A stretch of 64,000 nucleotides of DNA from the NCBI GenBank assembly GCA_037130365.1, contig JBAXTE010000020.1, positions 1 through 64,000 of the forward strand, given 5' to 3'. Each line of letters opens with the position of its first letter. Positions within the stretch are counted from its first letter, which is position 1. Of this stretch, positions 15,166 to 24,463 are shown in pieces. This DNA comes from JBAXTE01 sp037130365. GTDB lineage: Bacteria > Bacteroidota > Bacteroidia > Bacteroidales > WCHB1-69. Made by a program: the position numbers and the translations under genes. The notes below the pieces were generated by a model. The model had not been told where the DNA came from. It saw only the letters and a list, made by a program, of their open reading frames with translations, and did not search any database.

Positions 15166-17301
15166 CTATTCAGAAGCTTCCTTCATACTTAATCCAATTC
15201 GTTTTCGGTCGATTTCAACAGACAGAACCTTAACGATTACTTTTTGATTTAATTTTACAAATGTGTTCGGATCAGAAATAAATTGATTGGCAATATGGCT
15301 AATATGTACAAATCCATCTTGATGAACTCCAATATCGACAAATAATCCGAAGTTGGTAATATTGGTCACAATTCCAGGAAGAATCATTCCAAGGTTCAAA
15401 TCTTCCATACGATGCACTCTGTGATCAAATTCAAACATATCGAACTTTGCACGTGGGTCTCTGCCTGGCTTGGAAAGCTCATTGACAATATCTGTAAGCG
15501 TTGGTATTCCAACTTTATCAGTCACAAAATCAGCAAGATTGATACTCTTTCGCAAATCTTCTTTTTCGATTAAATCGGCAACAGTACATTTAAGTTTCAC
15601 AGCCATTTTCTCCACTACGATATAACTTTCTGGATGTACTGCACTTTTATCGAGCGGATTTTTTGCATCTCTAATACGGAGAAATCCAGCGGCTTGTTCA
15701 AAAGCTTTTTCGCCAAACCGAGGTACTTTTTTAAGCTTTGCCCGTGTTGCAAATGGACCATTTTCATTCCTAAAGTCGACAATATTTTTTGCCAAAGCCG
15801 AGCCAACACCCGAAACGTGCGAAAGGAGTTCCTTGCTGGCTGTATTCACCTCCACTCCTACTTTATTTACTGAACTAACCACAATTTCGTCTAATTGATT
15901 TTGCAATAACGTTTGATTTACATCATGTTGGTATTGTCCCACACCAATTGATTTTGGGTCAATTTTGACTAGCTCAGCCAGTGGATCCATCAATCGGCGA
16001 CCAATAGAAACTGCACCACGAACGGTAACATCATAATTTGGGAATTCGGCGCGCGCAATGGATGATGCAGAATAAACCGAAGCACCACTTTCATTTACCA
16101 CAATTGCCAAAACATCACGATCGAATTTAACTTTACGAATAAATGCTTCAGTTTCTCTACCCGCAGTGCCATTTCCAATAGCAATAGCTTCCACTTTATA
16201 TTGTTGCACCAACCGTTGAATCTTGCTAGCCGCTTGACTATATTCGTTTTGTGGAGGATGCGGATAAATATTTTCGTTGTGTAAAAGTTTTCCCTGCGGA
16301 TTTATTACAACTACTTTACACCCAGATCTAAAACCAGGATCTAATGCCAGCACAGTCTTTTCTCCCAACGGAGGAGCCATCAGCAGCTGTCGGAGGTTTT
16401 CACCAAAAACACGAATCGATTCCAAATCGGCTTTTTCCTTAACAACCTGTCTTATTTCGGTCTCAATTGAAGGCTGAATAAGGCGTTTGTATGAATCTTT
16501 TATTGCTTTTTTAATTTGGTCACCAGCTTCGGTCTTTGAACGAATAAATTGACGTTCAATCAATTCAATGGCAATGTCGGCATCTGGTTCGAGTGAGAGC
16601 TTTAAAAAACCTTCTGTTTCACCTCTAAACATTGCCAATACTCGATGGGAAGGAGCCTTTGCAATTTTTTCGGAGGTGTTAAAATAAATTTGATATTTTG
16701 CTCCTTCTTCTTCTTTTCCCTTAATCATTTTGGAGGAAAATTCAGCATCACGTTGAAAAAGATTTCTAATTTTACTACGTACAAAATTATCTTCAGAAAC
16801 CCATTCGGCAATAATATCACGGGCACCAGCAAGAGCATCTTCAATATTTTCAACACCCAACTTGGAACTAATATATTTTGCAGCAAACGACGCTATCGAT
16901 TGGGAGTTTTGAGTCATAATAATTTTCGCCAATGGCTCCAATCCTTTTTCGCGAGCAATGGATGCTTTTGTTTTCCTTTTTGGTTTGAAGGGTAGATATA
17001 AATCTTCTAATTCAAAAATTGTGATTGCATTTTTAATTTTCTTCTCCAAATCTGCAGTTAAATTTCCTTGCTCAGAAATGGTTTCTAAAATCGTTTTTCT
17101 ACGACTATCAAGTTCCACAAGTTGTTTATATCGATCTCTAATTTGCATCACTTGAACTTCATCTAAACTCCCGGTCATCTCTTTCCGATACCTAGAAATA
17201 AAAGGAATTGTAGCACCTTCATTGAGTAATGCGAGTGTATTTGCAATCTGATTTTCTCGAATATTTAGTTCTGATGATAATATTGATAGGTATTTTTCCA
17301 T
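15166..17301 (-). CDS. tex: Tex-family S1 RNA-binding protein
   Basis: The 711-residue protein follows the Tex layout: N-terminal helix-turn-helix-like part (EGATIPFISRYRKEMTGSLD), YqgF-like RNase H fold in the middle (VLALDPGFRSGCKVVVI, AIAIGNGTAGRETE), helix-hairpin-helix motifs (SHVSGVGSALAKNIVDFR; LKKVPRFGEKAFEQAAGFL) and an S1 domain near the C-terminus (GMILPGIVTNITNFGLFVDI). Tex binds RNA and is involved in transcription elongation or rescue. The length is slightly short because the tail after S1 is minimal. It lies downstream of the subtilase gene on the same strand, separated from it by a strong terminator, so it needs its own promoter near 17330. Confidence 0.93.
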   Translation of the reverse strand: MEKYLSILSSELNIRENQIANTLALLNEGATIPFISRYRKEMTGSLDEVQVMQIRDRYKQLVELDSRRKTILETISEQGNLTADLEKKIKNAITIFELEDLYLPFKPKRKTKASIAREKGLEPLAKIIMTQNSQSIASFAAKYISSKLGVENIEDALAGARDIIAEWVSEDNFVRSKIRNLFQRDAEFSSKMIKGKEEEGAKYQIYFNTSEKIAKAPSHRVLAMFRGETEGFLKLSLEPDADIAIELIERQFIRSKTEAGDQIKKAIKDSYKRLIQPSIETEIRQVVKEKADLESIRVFGENLRQLLMAPPLGEKTVLALDPGFRSGCKVVVINPQGKLLHNENIYPHPPQNEYSQAASKIQRLVQQYKVEAIAIGNGTAGRETEAFIRKVKFDRDVLAIVVNESGASVYSASSIARAEFPNYDVTVRGAVSIGRRLMDPLAELVKIDPKSIGVGQYQHDVNQTLLQNQLDEIVVSSVNKVGVEVNTASKELLSHVSGVGSALAKNIVDFRNENGPFATRAKLKKVPRFGEKAFEQAAGFLRIRDAKNPLDKSAVHPESYIVVEKMAVKLKCTVADLIEKEDLRKSINLADFVTDKVGIPTLTDIVNELSKPGRDPRAKFDMFEFDHRVHRMEDLNLGMILPGIVTNITNFGLFVDIGVHQDGFVHISHIANQFISDPNTFVKLNQKVIVKVLSVEIDRKRIGLSMKEASE

Positions 17302-17330
17302 TCACACAATTTTTCTACAAAAATAATAAA

Positions 17331-17360
17331 AAAGAGGCTGTTTTCCCAAACAGCCTCTTT
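17331..17360 (-). terminator. rho-independent terminator, probably bidirectional
   Basis: AAAGAGGCTGTTT and AAACAGCCTCTTT form a perfect 13-base stem with loop TCCC. On the minus strand TTTTATTATTTTT follows, ending transcripts of the subtilase gene 20 bases after its stop. Confidence 0.9.
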
Positions 17361-17380
17361 GAAACAAAAAATCTAAAAGA

Positions 17381-19900
17381 TTATTTTGTAATTGAAACTT
17401 TTTTAACAGCTACTTTATTATTGTTTTTAATTGTAACAACATATAAACCACTAGCCATATCGTTGGTTTCAATAGCCATCCCGCCAACATTAGTTTGAGT
17501 ATATTTTGTTGATTTTACAATTCTGCCATTCATGTCAGAAATAATAATATCTGCATTATTGTATGAATTATCAGCAAAGTTTAAGAAGAACACATCATTT
17601 GCTGGATTTGGAGATAATATAATTCCGTTTGAGAAATCTTGATCATCAATTCCAGTAGGTGCTCCAATTGAGATATCATCAATCATAAAGATAAAAGCAT
17701 CGTTTGAAGTACAATTAATTCCAACATAAATATTTTGACCGTTATAACTCGATAAAGGAAGTTCTTTTAAAGTCCAAGCTAAAGGAGCAGTAATAGCAGT
17801 AGCACCAGTTAAGAATGTAGTAAAGTTTGCAGGTGTATTACCAACTGTATTTACTCCAACTTTATAAGTTTCTAGTCCATATTGATCAGTATATGATCTA
17901 ACCCACATGGATATTTTCCAATTAGAACCACCAACTAAAAGTCTTGGAGAAATTAACCAATCATTATTTGGAGGTGTAGAGGCTGCGAAGCTAGCACCAA
18001 ATCTTGAACCAGCGTGGGGATCAGCGCCAGTAGTAGCAGGTGTTGTTGTTGTAGGATTAAAAGCAATAAATGACATTGCAGTACCGGATCCAGCAAAAGT
18101 AACGCCTGTAATTCCATAGGTTGCACTTGCATCAACATCTACACCAGTCCATGGGGTGAATGTAGTTTGGAAATCAGTACAAGCTTCAAAATCAAGTGAG
18201 AAACCAGCACCAGCAGCGGTAACTGTAATATAACCAGTTTTAGTTTCATTATCGGTAACATTACTAGAGTTTGTAATGGTTAGAGAAACATTGTAAACAC
18301 CAGGAGTAGAATATGTTACAGATTGTGATGTAACATTACCAGCAGTTGCTGGGCTACCACCTGTAAAAGTCCAAGCTCTGTTGGTAATTGTGCCTGTTCC
18401 TGGAGTTGAAGCATCAGTAAAAACAACTGTTAATGGAGCAGAACCAGAAGTTACATTTGCAGAGAAGTTTGCATAAGGAGTGGTTGCACTTCCTGCGATA
18501 CAATTAAGAGCTGCTTGAGCATCAACAACTCCACTACCAGCCATGATTTGGTTAGAACCAGCACCCAAAGGCATTGAAGTAGTTTTTAAGCAATTTAGAA
18601 TTTGCGTTGGTGTAGCAGTTGGGCTTTTAGAAAGCAATAGACCGCAAAGACCAGCAACCATAGGGGTAGCCATTGATGTTCCCTGCATTCCATCGTAATT
18701 TCCAGTAATACTAGTTAACCCAGATAAACGCAAAAATTGATTTGTACAATAAGTTGTGCTTAATATATTCATTTGACTAGTAACATGGTTTCCACCAGGA
18801 CAAGCGATATCTACCCATGTACCATATTGCGAAAAGTATGATAATTTTTTATCTGAATCTACAGAAGCAACTGATATTACATTATTATATCCTGCAGGGT
18901 AATTTACTGCATTTCCAGCATCGCCTTCATTTCCAGCAGCAGCAACAACAGTAACTCCATTGTTAAAATATGTAGTAAACTGAGTTTGTTCTGTTGGCGA
19001 ACTAGTATTTCCACCCAACGACATACTCAATACTTTAACTCCTTGAGCAACACAAAAATCAGCGCCACGAGTAATAGCAGTGGTCCACATATCCATATTT
19101 GCATCAGCAGCTCTAGCAGCAATAATTGTAACACCGCCACCAATTGAGGCAACTCCAATACCATTATTATTTTTTGCACCAATTAATCCAGCACAATGAG
19201 TTCCATGTGACCATTCATAAGAAGGACAAACATTTGGGTCGGTACAAGCGGCAGTTTGACTAATTGTACTTGGAGGAGCAGATTTACCAACACCAGTTTG
19301 ATATGGACTAACAGAAGCGTTGCATTGATTTGTTGCAGAAATTCCTAAATCAGGATGTTCTGCCCAAATTGCGTTATCAACAACACCAACTTTAACCGTT
19401 GCAACACCTTGTTGAATATCCCATGCAAGAGGCGCTTTTATTAAAGCTAAATGCCAATTTACATATATTCCAGTTGGAGTTGAATAGTAAGGATCATTTG
19501 GAACCCAAGATGCAGTTCTGCGAGCGTCTTTTTCAACGTATTCAATAACTCCAACTTGTTTTAACTCGTTTACAAAAGCATCAATTCTGTTAATATCGCT
19601 GAACTCTACAAAAAATATTCGCATAAGTTTTGGATCGTTTAACGCTGTTAATTCTCTTGAAACCCTTGTAACACCATATTTGGTGATTAATTGACTCATA
19701 AACGTTAAATCAGATAATTCTACAGATTTATCTTCGTTAACTTGACCTTTAAACGTGAAATTATCACGTAGTTTAAAAATTAATGAACCATCTTTGTAGT
19801 TGTAGTTCACAGTTTGTGCATTTACCGTACTAGTTATGATGCCCATAAATAATAGCAAAACCAACGAAGCACTTAAAAATTGTCTGATTCTTTTTTTCAT
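17381..19900 (-). CDS. secreted subtilisin-like peptidase (S8), T9SS type A
   Basis: The 839-residue protein has a signal peptide (1-28), an N-terminal prodomain-like part (about 30-130) and an S8 peptidase domain with the triad D175 (in GVVDNAI; the usual D-S/T-G has become D-N-A), H232 (SHGTHCAG) and S409 (GTSMATP). It continues with a PKD domain (about 470-560; SAPLTVVFTDAS), a choice-of-anchor J / MAM-like jelly roll (about 567-735; SLDFEACTDF, NNDWLISPRL) and a type A sorting domain (LSPNPANDVFFLNF ... MASGLYVVTIKNN). It is exported to the surface or medium by the type IX system and probably degrades proteins. It is followed by the terminator at 17331. Confidence 0.93.
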   Translation of the reverse strand: MKKRIRQFLSASLVLLLFMGIITSTVNAQTVNYNYKDGSLIFKLRDNFTFKGQVNEDKSVELSDLTFMSQLITKYGVTRVSRELTALNDPKLMRIFFVEFSDINRIDAFVNELKQVGVIEYVEKDARRTASWVPNDPYYSTPTGIYVNWHLALIKAPLAWDIQQGVATVKVGVVDNAIWAEHPDLGISATNQCNASVSPYQTGVGKSAPPSTISQTAACTDPNVCPSYEWSHGTHCAGLIGAKNNNGIGVASIGGGVTIIAARAADANMDMWTTAITRGADFCVAQGVKVLSMSLGGNTSSPTEQTQFTTYFNNGVTVVAAAGNEGDAGNAVNYPAGYNNVISVASVDSDKKLSYFSQYGTWVDIACPGGNHVTSQMNILSTTYCTNQFLRLSGLTSITGNYDGMQGTSMATPMVAGLCGLLLSKSPTATPTQILNCLKTTSMPLGAGSNQIMAGSGVVDAQAALNCIAGSATTPYANFSANVTSGSAPLTVVFTDASTPGTGTITNRAWTFTGGSPATAGNVTSQSVTYSTPGVYNVSLTITNSSNVTDNETKTGYITVTAAGAGFSLDFEACTDFQTTFTPWTGVDVDASATYGITGVTFAGSGTAMSFIAFNPTTTTPATTGADPHAGSRFGASFAASTPPNNDWLISPRLLVGGSNWKISMWVRSYTDQYGLETYKVGVNTVGNTPANFTTFLTGATAITAPLAWTLKELPLSSYNGQNIYVGINCTSNDAFIFMIDDISIGAPTGIDDQDFSNGIILSPNPANDVFFLNFADNSYNNADIIISDMNGRIVKSTKYTQTNVGGMAIETNDMASGLYVVTIKNNNKVAVKKVSITK

Positions 19901-20132
19901 TTCCCCAAAATTTATTATTAAAAAATATCAACGACGAAATTAATAAAAAAAATAATATGTTCAATTATTTACATTAAAAAAAAGTGAATCTCATTATAAA
20001 TACTCTTAAATTGTGACTATAAAAATTTACATAGATGGATTTATTAGCAATTTTATCAATCATTTTAAAATTAAAAAATAAAAAATTAGCTCATTTTTCA
20101 TAATAAAGATTTTATAATCAAATAATTTTTTA

Positions 20133-20140
20133 TATTTTTG
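20133..20140 (+). promoter_or_regulatory. -7 box of the deoxynucleoside kinase operon
   Basis: TATTTTTG fits TAnnTTTG. It ends 15 bases ahead of the ATG at 20156. Its position overlaps the TTG at 20138, so that codon cannot be the start if this promoter is used. Confidence 0.55.
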
Positions 20141-20155
20141 GCTAAAAAACAGATT

Positions 20156-20770
20156 ATGCATATAGCAATAGCAGGGAATATTGGTTCTGGGAAGACAACC
20201 CTCACCAATTTGTTATCCAAACATTTTCATTGGGAACCACAATACGAGGATGTCGACACAAATCCATATCTCACTAGTTTTTACGAAGATATGCAACGTT
20301 GGTCGTTTAATTTACAAATCTATTTTTTAAACAGTAGGTTTCGTCAAGTGGTTGAACTGAGAAAGAAAAATATTGATGTAATTCAAGATCGAACTATATA
20401 TGAGGATGCCCATATTTTTGCTCCAAATTTACATAAAATGGGATTGATGCCTTCACGAGATTTCGACAATTATTCGTCTCTGTTTGAGCTAATGAGCTCA
20501 TTTTTACAACCACCAGACTTATTAATTTACCTTAAGGCGAGTGTCCCTACGTTGGTAAGCCAGATTCAAAAAAGAGGTAGAGAGTATGAAGCTTCTATCC
20601 GATTAGATTATCTTCAGTTGCTCAACGACAGATATGAAGAGTGGATTGGTTCATATAATATTGGAAAATTATTGGTTATAAATGTTGACACGTGTAAATT
20701 CCAAGATAATCCTGAAGATTTAGGCGACGTAATAAACAAAGTGAATGCTGAACTTTTTGGATTGTTTTAA
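20156..20770 (+). CDS. deoxynucleoside kinase
   Basis: The protein (204 residues from ATG 20156) phosphorylates deoxynucleosides with ATP for nucleotide salvage. It begins MHIAIAGNIGSGKTTL with the P-loop GNIGSGKT, has the DRTIYED motif (equivalent to DR(S)xxED of the dNK/dGK/dAK family, about 80-86) and the lid arginines in KRGREYE. Base specificity cannot be told. A TTG six codons upstream (20138) also opens the frame but lies inside the TATTTTTG promoter box, so the ATG is preferred. It heads a run of six same-strand genes; KdsB begins 12 bases after its stop. Confidence 0.88.
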   Translation: MHIAIAGNIGSGKTTLTNLLSKHFHWEPQYEDVDTNPYLTSFYEDMQRWSFNLQIYFLNSRFRQVVELRKKNIDVIQDRTIYEDAHIFAPNLHKMGLMPSRDFDNYSSLFELMSSFLQPPDLLIYLKASVPTLVSQIQKRGREYEASIRLDYLQLLNDRYEEWIGSYNIGKLLVINVDTCKFQDNPEDLGDVINKVNAELFGLF

Positions 20771-20782
20771 ATAAAAACTGAT

Positions 20783-21535
20783 ATGAACATCATCGGAATC
20801 ATTCCTGCACGTTTTGGATCGAGTCGTTTTGAAGGCAAGCCTTTAATCGACATTCAGGGCATGTCTATGATTCAACGAGTTTATCTTCAATGCAAAAAAG
20901 CAAAAAGTCTCTCGCAGGTAGTTGTAGCGACGGATGATCAAAGAATTTTTGCTCATGTTGAAGATTTTGGAGGGACGGTTATACTTACATCTCCACTTCA
21001 TGCTAGCGGTACAGAACGTTGTAATGAGGTATTATCAATTTTAAAACAAACATCAACAACCTCCATAGATGGAGTTTTGAATATTCAGGGAGATGAACCA
21101 TTTATTAATCCAACCCAAATTGATGAACTTGCAAAACTTTTACACAACCCTGATGTTCATATAGCAACATTAATTAAAAAAATAACAGATAAAACAGAAC
21201 TTTTTAACTCAAATGTCGTAAAAGTGGTGTTTAATCAGTTTTCTCAAGCACTTTACTTCAGTCGAAGTCCGATTCCACATCTCAGAGGCGTTGATCAAAA
21301 CAACTGGTTATTAGAAGGTTCGTTCTTTAAACATATTGGCATATACGCATATCGTTCCTCGGTTTTGGAAAGCATTGTAAAAATTGAGCCTTCCAATCTC
21401 GAAAAAGCAGAATCACTCGAACAACTTAGATGGCTTTCGAACGGATATAAAATTGATGTTGCTGAAACAGATTCAGAAAGTATCGCGATTGATACTCCTG
21501 AGGATTTAATTCGAGTTTTGAAAGCATATTTTTAA
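20783..21535 (+). CDS. kdsB: 3-deoxy-manno-octulosonate cytidylyltransferase
   Basis: The 250-residue enzyme activates Kdo with CTP to CMP-Kdo for lipid A core synthesis. It shows the family signature IIPARFGSSRFEGKPL (5-20), VVVATDD, the HASGTERCNEV loop, NIQGDEPFI (metal and sugar binding) and HIGIYAYR near the C-terminus. Length is normal. It lies 12 bases after the deoxynucleoside kinase and 21 bases ahead of the HU/SPOR gene. Presence of a Kdo-activating enzyme supports a lipopolysaccharide-bearing outer membrane. Confidence 0.95.
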   Translation: MNIIGIIPARFGSSRFEGKPLIDIQGMSMIQRVYLQCKKAKSLSQVVVATDDQRIFAHVEDFGGTVILTSPLHASGTERCNEVLSILKQTSTTSIDGVLNIQGDEPFINPTQIDELAKLLHNPDVHIATLIKKITDKTELFNSNVVKVVFNQFSQALYFSRSPIPHLRGVDQNNWLLEGSFFKHIGIYAYRSSVLESIVKIEPSNLEKAESLEQLRWLSNGYKIDVAETDSESIAIDTPEDLIRVLKAYF

Positions 21536-21556
21536 ACTATTTGAATATCAATAACT

Positions 21557-22687
21557 ATGATTAAAATTGAAGAAATTATTCTTGCTATTATTCAAGATCA
21601 AAAAAAAATATATTTAAAAGATATTGGGACACTTTACGTCGAAAAATCGGGTGCATCTATTCATCCAGTTACTCACGAAATAACTCCTCCTCATTCCATT
21701 TTAGTATTCAACAGAACACTTTCAGGTGTTCCAAAAGAATTAACAAATAGAATGGCATTAGTAAACAATATTACTATTGCCCAAGCTGAAGAAATTGTAA
21801 GCCAATATTTGGATATTATTCAAAATACGTTACATAATACTCGTACCTTTACAATTAATAATATCTGTGTCGTTGAAAAGAAATCTGATGATTCATATAT
21901 TGTCCTCCTCAATGATTCAGTTATTATTGATAAAGACGATATTGGATTAAAACAAATACAATCGGAAGTTGTAAATACTAAAACATTTCCAATTCAAGAA
22001 CCAACAATTCAAGAACCAAAAAAAGAAATCACAAAAATGGAAGAGCAAAACAAAACGGAAAACACACCCCCATTAAACACTCCTGAAGTGTCAAATCAAC
22101 CAAAAAAGAAAGGAAAAGGGGTTTGGTTAGTTATCATCTTCATTCTTCTAGCTGCTTCGGGAATTATGGGCTATTTATTTAAAGAAGATATCTTAGCGAT
22201 TTTAAATAACGAAAAACCATCGGTAACAACTACAGATACTACCTCAAAAGTTACCACTCCAGAAACGACCTCACAAAGTGTTGCTACATCAGAAACAACC
22301 CCTGAAACATCGCAAACTGAAGTAAAAGAAACAGTGGTTAACGAACCTGAAAAAACAGTTGAAACTGCTGTAGTAGAAACTACAGTAAAAGTAAAAAAAT
22401 CAAATAATACTGAAGAGAAAGCGGATCTTTCTGTAATTGTTTATGCACCAAAAAATGCAGGTAAATATTATGTCATCGCTGCTTCATTTAAAGATCTTGG
22501 CAATGCTAGCAAGGGAATAAAACAGCTAAAAAAGAAGGGTTATAATCCAGTTGTAATTGATAAAAACGAACAAGGTCTTTATCGTGTTGCATACAAAGCT
22601 GGTTACGATACTGAAAGATTGGCTCGTGATTTTGCCGATGACTTATACGAAAAACAGAACCTAGATCCTTGGATTGTTAAATACTAA
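21557..22687 (+). CDS. HU-like domain, membrane segment and SPOR domain protein
   Basis: The 376-residue protein has an N-terminal pair of HU-CCDC81-type domains (about 1-135; LKDIGTLYVEKSGASIHP), a linker, one transmembrane helix (about 193-211, after KKKGKG), a Thr/Glu-rich periplasmic stretch (215-290) and a C-terminal SPOR domain (about 302-376; KYYVIAASFKDLGNASKGIK). SPOR domains bind denuded peptidoglycan at division sites. This architecture is common and conserved in Bacteroidota, where it is thought to couple cell envelope and division; the role of the HU-like part is not established. It sits between kdsB and trmB in the operon. Confidence 0.85.
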   Translation: MIKIEEIILAIIQDQKKIYLKDIGTLYVEKSGASIHPVTHEITPPHSILVFNRTLSGVPKELTNRMALVNNITIAQAEEIVSQYLDIIQNTLHNTRTFTINNICVVEKKSDDSYIVLLNDSVIIDKDDIGLKQIQSEVVNTKTFPIQEPTIQEPKKEITKMEEQNKTENTPPLNTPEVSNQPKKKGKGVWLVIIFILLAASGIMGYLFKEDILAILNNEKPSVTTTDTTSKVTTPETTSQSVATSETTPETSQTEVKETVVNEPEKTVETAVVETTVKVKKSNNTEEKADLSVIVYAPKNAGKYYVIAASFKDLGNASKGIKQLKKKGYNPVVIDKNEQGLYRVAYKAGYDTERLARDFADDLYEKQNLDPWIVKY

Positions 22688-22701
22688 ATCTAACTTTATC
22701 A

Positions 22702-23388
22702 GTGGGCAAAGATAAACTCAAACGATTCGAAGAAAATCTCTCTTTCAACAATCTATTTCAATACTTATACGAAGATTTAAATGCCGTTCCAAATGCTTTT
22801 CCACTCAAGGGAAAGTGGCGTTCAGATTATTTCCACAATTCAAATCCAATCATATTAGAATTGGGATGTGGTAAAGGAGATTATACCACAGGTTTGGCTG
22901 CAATGTATCCTCATAAAAATTTTATCGGTTTCGACCGACAAGGAGCTCGTTTATGGCGAGGTTGTAAAACTGCATTAGAAAACAACCTAGCCAATGTTGC
23001 CTTTGTAAGGACCAATATTCAATTTATTGAACATTTTTTTGAAAAAGATGAAGTTGATGAGATTTGGGTTACGTTCCCCGACCCACAACCTAACAAACCA
23101 AATCACCGTAAAAGATTAACATCATCTTCATACTTAAAAAGATATGCATCCATTTTAAAACCCGATGGAATTGTACATTTAAAAACCGATAGTGACTTTT
23201 TCTTCAACTTTACACTCGAAACTGTTGAAAGTGGAGGACATGAAATTCAATTTATTTCTTTTGATCTTTATGCTGACGAAATCAAAGATGATGTAAGCAA
23301 AATTCAAACCTTTTACGAAAAAATATGGCTTGAACAAGGATTAACCATTAAATATATCCGCTTTAAAATCAACAGATTATCATTATGA
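22702..23388 (+). CDS. trmB: tRNA (guanine-N7-)-methyltransferase
   Basis: The 228-residue enzyme methylates G46 in the tRNA variable loop using SAM. It has the SAM loop LELGCGKGDYTTGLA (about 50-64), NFIGFDRQGARLWRG and the TrmB catalytic motif TFPDPQPNKPNHRKRLT (about 129-145). The start is GTG at 22702 (GKDKLKRF fits the family N-terminus); no ATG is available close by. Its TGA stop overlaps the ATG of the alkyltransferase-like gene (ATGA, 23385-23388), showing translational coupling. Confidence 0.95.
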   Translation: MGKDKLKRFEENLSFNNLFQYLYEDLNAVPNAFPLKGKWRSDYFHNSNPIILELGCGKGDYTTGLAAMYPHKNFIGFDRQGARLWRGCKTALENNLANVAFVRTNIQFIEHFFEKDEVDEIWVTFPDPQPNKPNHRKRLTSSSYLKRYASILKPDGIVHLKTDSDFFFNFTLETVESGGHEIQFISFDLYADEIKDDVSKIQTFYEKIWLEQGLTIKYIRFKINRLSL

Positions 23389-23723
23389 TTTCAGATTCAT
23401 TTTTTGAAAACGTAATTGAAATTGTCAAACTCATTCCTTATGGCAAAGTAACAACTTATGGTGCTATTGCCAAATGCTTAGGGACAGCTAAATCTTCGAG
23501 AATGGTTGGTTGGGCGCTTAACAAAACATCTAACCGTCTTTTTGAAGTCCCTGCACATCGTGTGGTAAATAGAAATGGATTGCTTACCGGCAAAATTCAT
23601 TTTGGAGAAAATACAACGATGCAAAAACTTCTAGAAGCCGAAGGAATGATAATTAAGAATAATCAAATTATTATCTTGGAAAACCATTTTTGGGATCCAA
23701 ACGAAGCAATTGAAATCAAATAA
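23385..23723 (+). CDS. alkyltransferase-like protein (MGMT family without the active cysteine)
   Basis: The 112 residues cover only the DNA-binding domain of O6-alkylguanine transferase. The family has PCHR at the methyl-accepting site; here it reads PAHR (56-59), so alkyl transfer is impossible. The helix-turn-helix with its arginine finger region (SSRMVGWAL, 37-45) and PYGKVTTYGAIA (18-29) are kept. Alkyltransferase-like proteins bind and flip O6-alkylguanine and hand the lesion to nucleotide excision repair. The start overlaps the trmB stop by four bases. Confidence 0.88.
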   Translation: MISDSFFENVIEIVKLIPYGKVTTYGAIAKCLGTAKSSRMVGWALNKTSNRLFEVPAHRVVNRNGLLTGKIHFGENTTMQKLLEAEGMIIKNNQIIILENHFWDPNEAIEIK

Positions 23724-23738
23724 CTAATTGTATTTAAA

Positions 23739-24233
23739 ATGATTTGTAAATTAAAAACATTAAATCGAAAATTATTATTCACAATTATCTCTACTTTTTC
23801 GATTATCATTGGAGTTTTCCTCCCGCTGATTCAAGTAAATATTAGCATCACTTTTATGGGAATAGCTAGAGCTGAATCTGTTAAAATTGATTATTGGAAC
23901 CAAGGGAGTGGCGATGGGAAATTTCTAATCTTGTTAGCATTAATTTCGCTTTTTATCGCTTTTATCGAACGTTATAAATTCTTATGGGCCACATTTGGAC
24001 TTAGTATTTGCGTAATGATTTATTCAATAATCAATATTGTAAGTGATTCCCTGACAATTAAAAAAAGCCCAATGGGCAATATGTTGGAAACAGTAATTCA
24101 AAATACAAAAATTTCGATTTACCCTCGCGAAGGTATTGCATTAATAATTATCGGCATCATTTTATTGGGTTTAGCTGCTAGTGTGAAACTTATAGAAAAA
24201 GAATCCGCTAATCTTCCATCAACACTTGAGTAA
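23739..24233 (+). CDS. small integral membrane protein, unknown
   Basis: The 164 residues contain four hydrophobic segments (about 12-33, 67-84, 87-105 and 133-153) with a short extracytoplasmic stretch (SVKIDYWNQGSGDGK) after the first. No family was recognised. It starts 15 bases after the alkyltransferase-like gene and ends the co-directional run from 20156. Its TAA stop coincides with the first bases of the ~100-bp dispersed element (TAATACCGC), so its original C-terminus may have been altered. Confidence 0.7.
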   Translation: MICKLKTLNRKLLFTIISTFSIIIGVFLPLIQVNISITFMGIARAESVKIDYWNQGSGDGKFLILLALISLFIAFIERYKFLWATFGLSICVMIYSIINIVSDSLTIKKSPMGNMLETVIQNTKISIYPREGIALIIIGIILLGLAASVKLIEKESANLPSTLE

Positions 24234-24334
24234 TACCGCTTCTAGTTATAAGCCCTCCTCCCTTCTCTAGCGATCAGCGAACTATTAATAATCTAAGAGC
24301 GGCATCAAGCCATTCTAAAAAATAAAATATCTTT
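24231..24334 (+). repeat. ~100-bp dispersed element, copy B
   Basis: It begins TAATACCGCTTCTAG at the stop codon of the membrane protein and ends GCCATTCTAAAAAATAAAATATCTTT. It matches 4841-4940 in the opposite orientation. Its ends are imperfectly inverted (TACCGCTTCTAG near the left, CTAAGAGCGGCAT near 24293). No gene lies in it. The TAATACCG start is shared with the 77-bp palindromic family at 3045 and 50974. Confidence 0.75.
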
Positions 24335-24405
24335 GGGCGATTTTATTCCAAGAATTGGTGTAATTTGAATTAATTTATCCTGAAATAAAAATTTCAAAAT
24401 ATATA

Positions 24406-24443
24406 AAAATCGCTTATCCAAACAATTTTGAATAAGCGATTTT
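24406..24443. terminator. terminator, probably bidirectional
   Basis: AAAATCGCTTAT (24406-24417) and ATAAGCGATTTT (24432-24443) form a perfect 12-base stem. On the plus strand TGTTTTTT follows and on the minus strand TTATATAT. It lies 20 bases after the stop of the large T9SS protein gene and closes the plus-strand operon as well. Confidence 0.8.
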
Positions 24444-24463
24444 GTTTTTTGGAAATCTAAATA

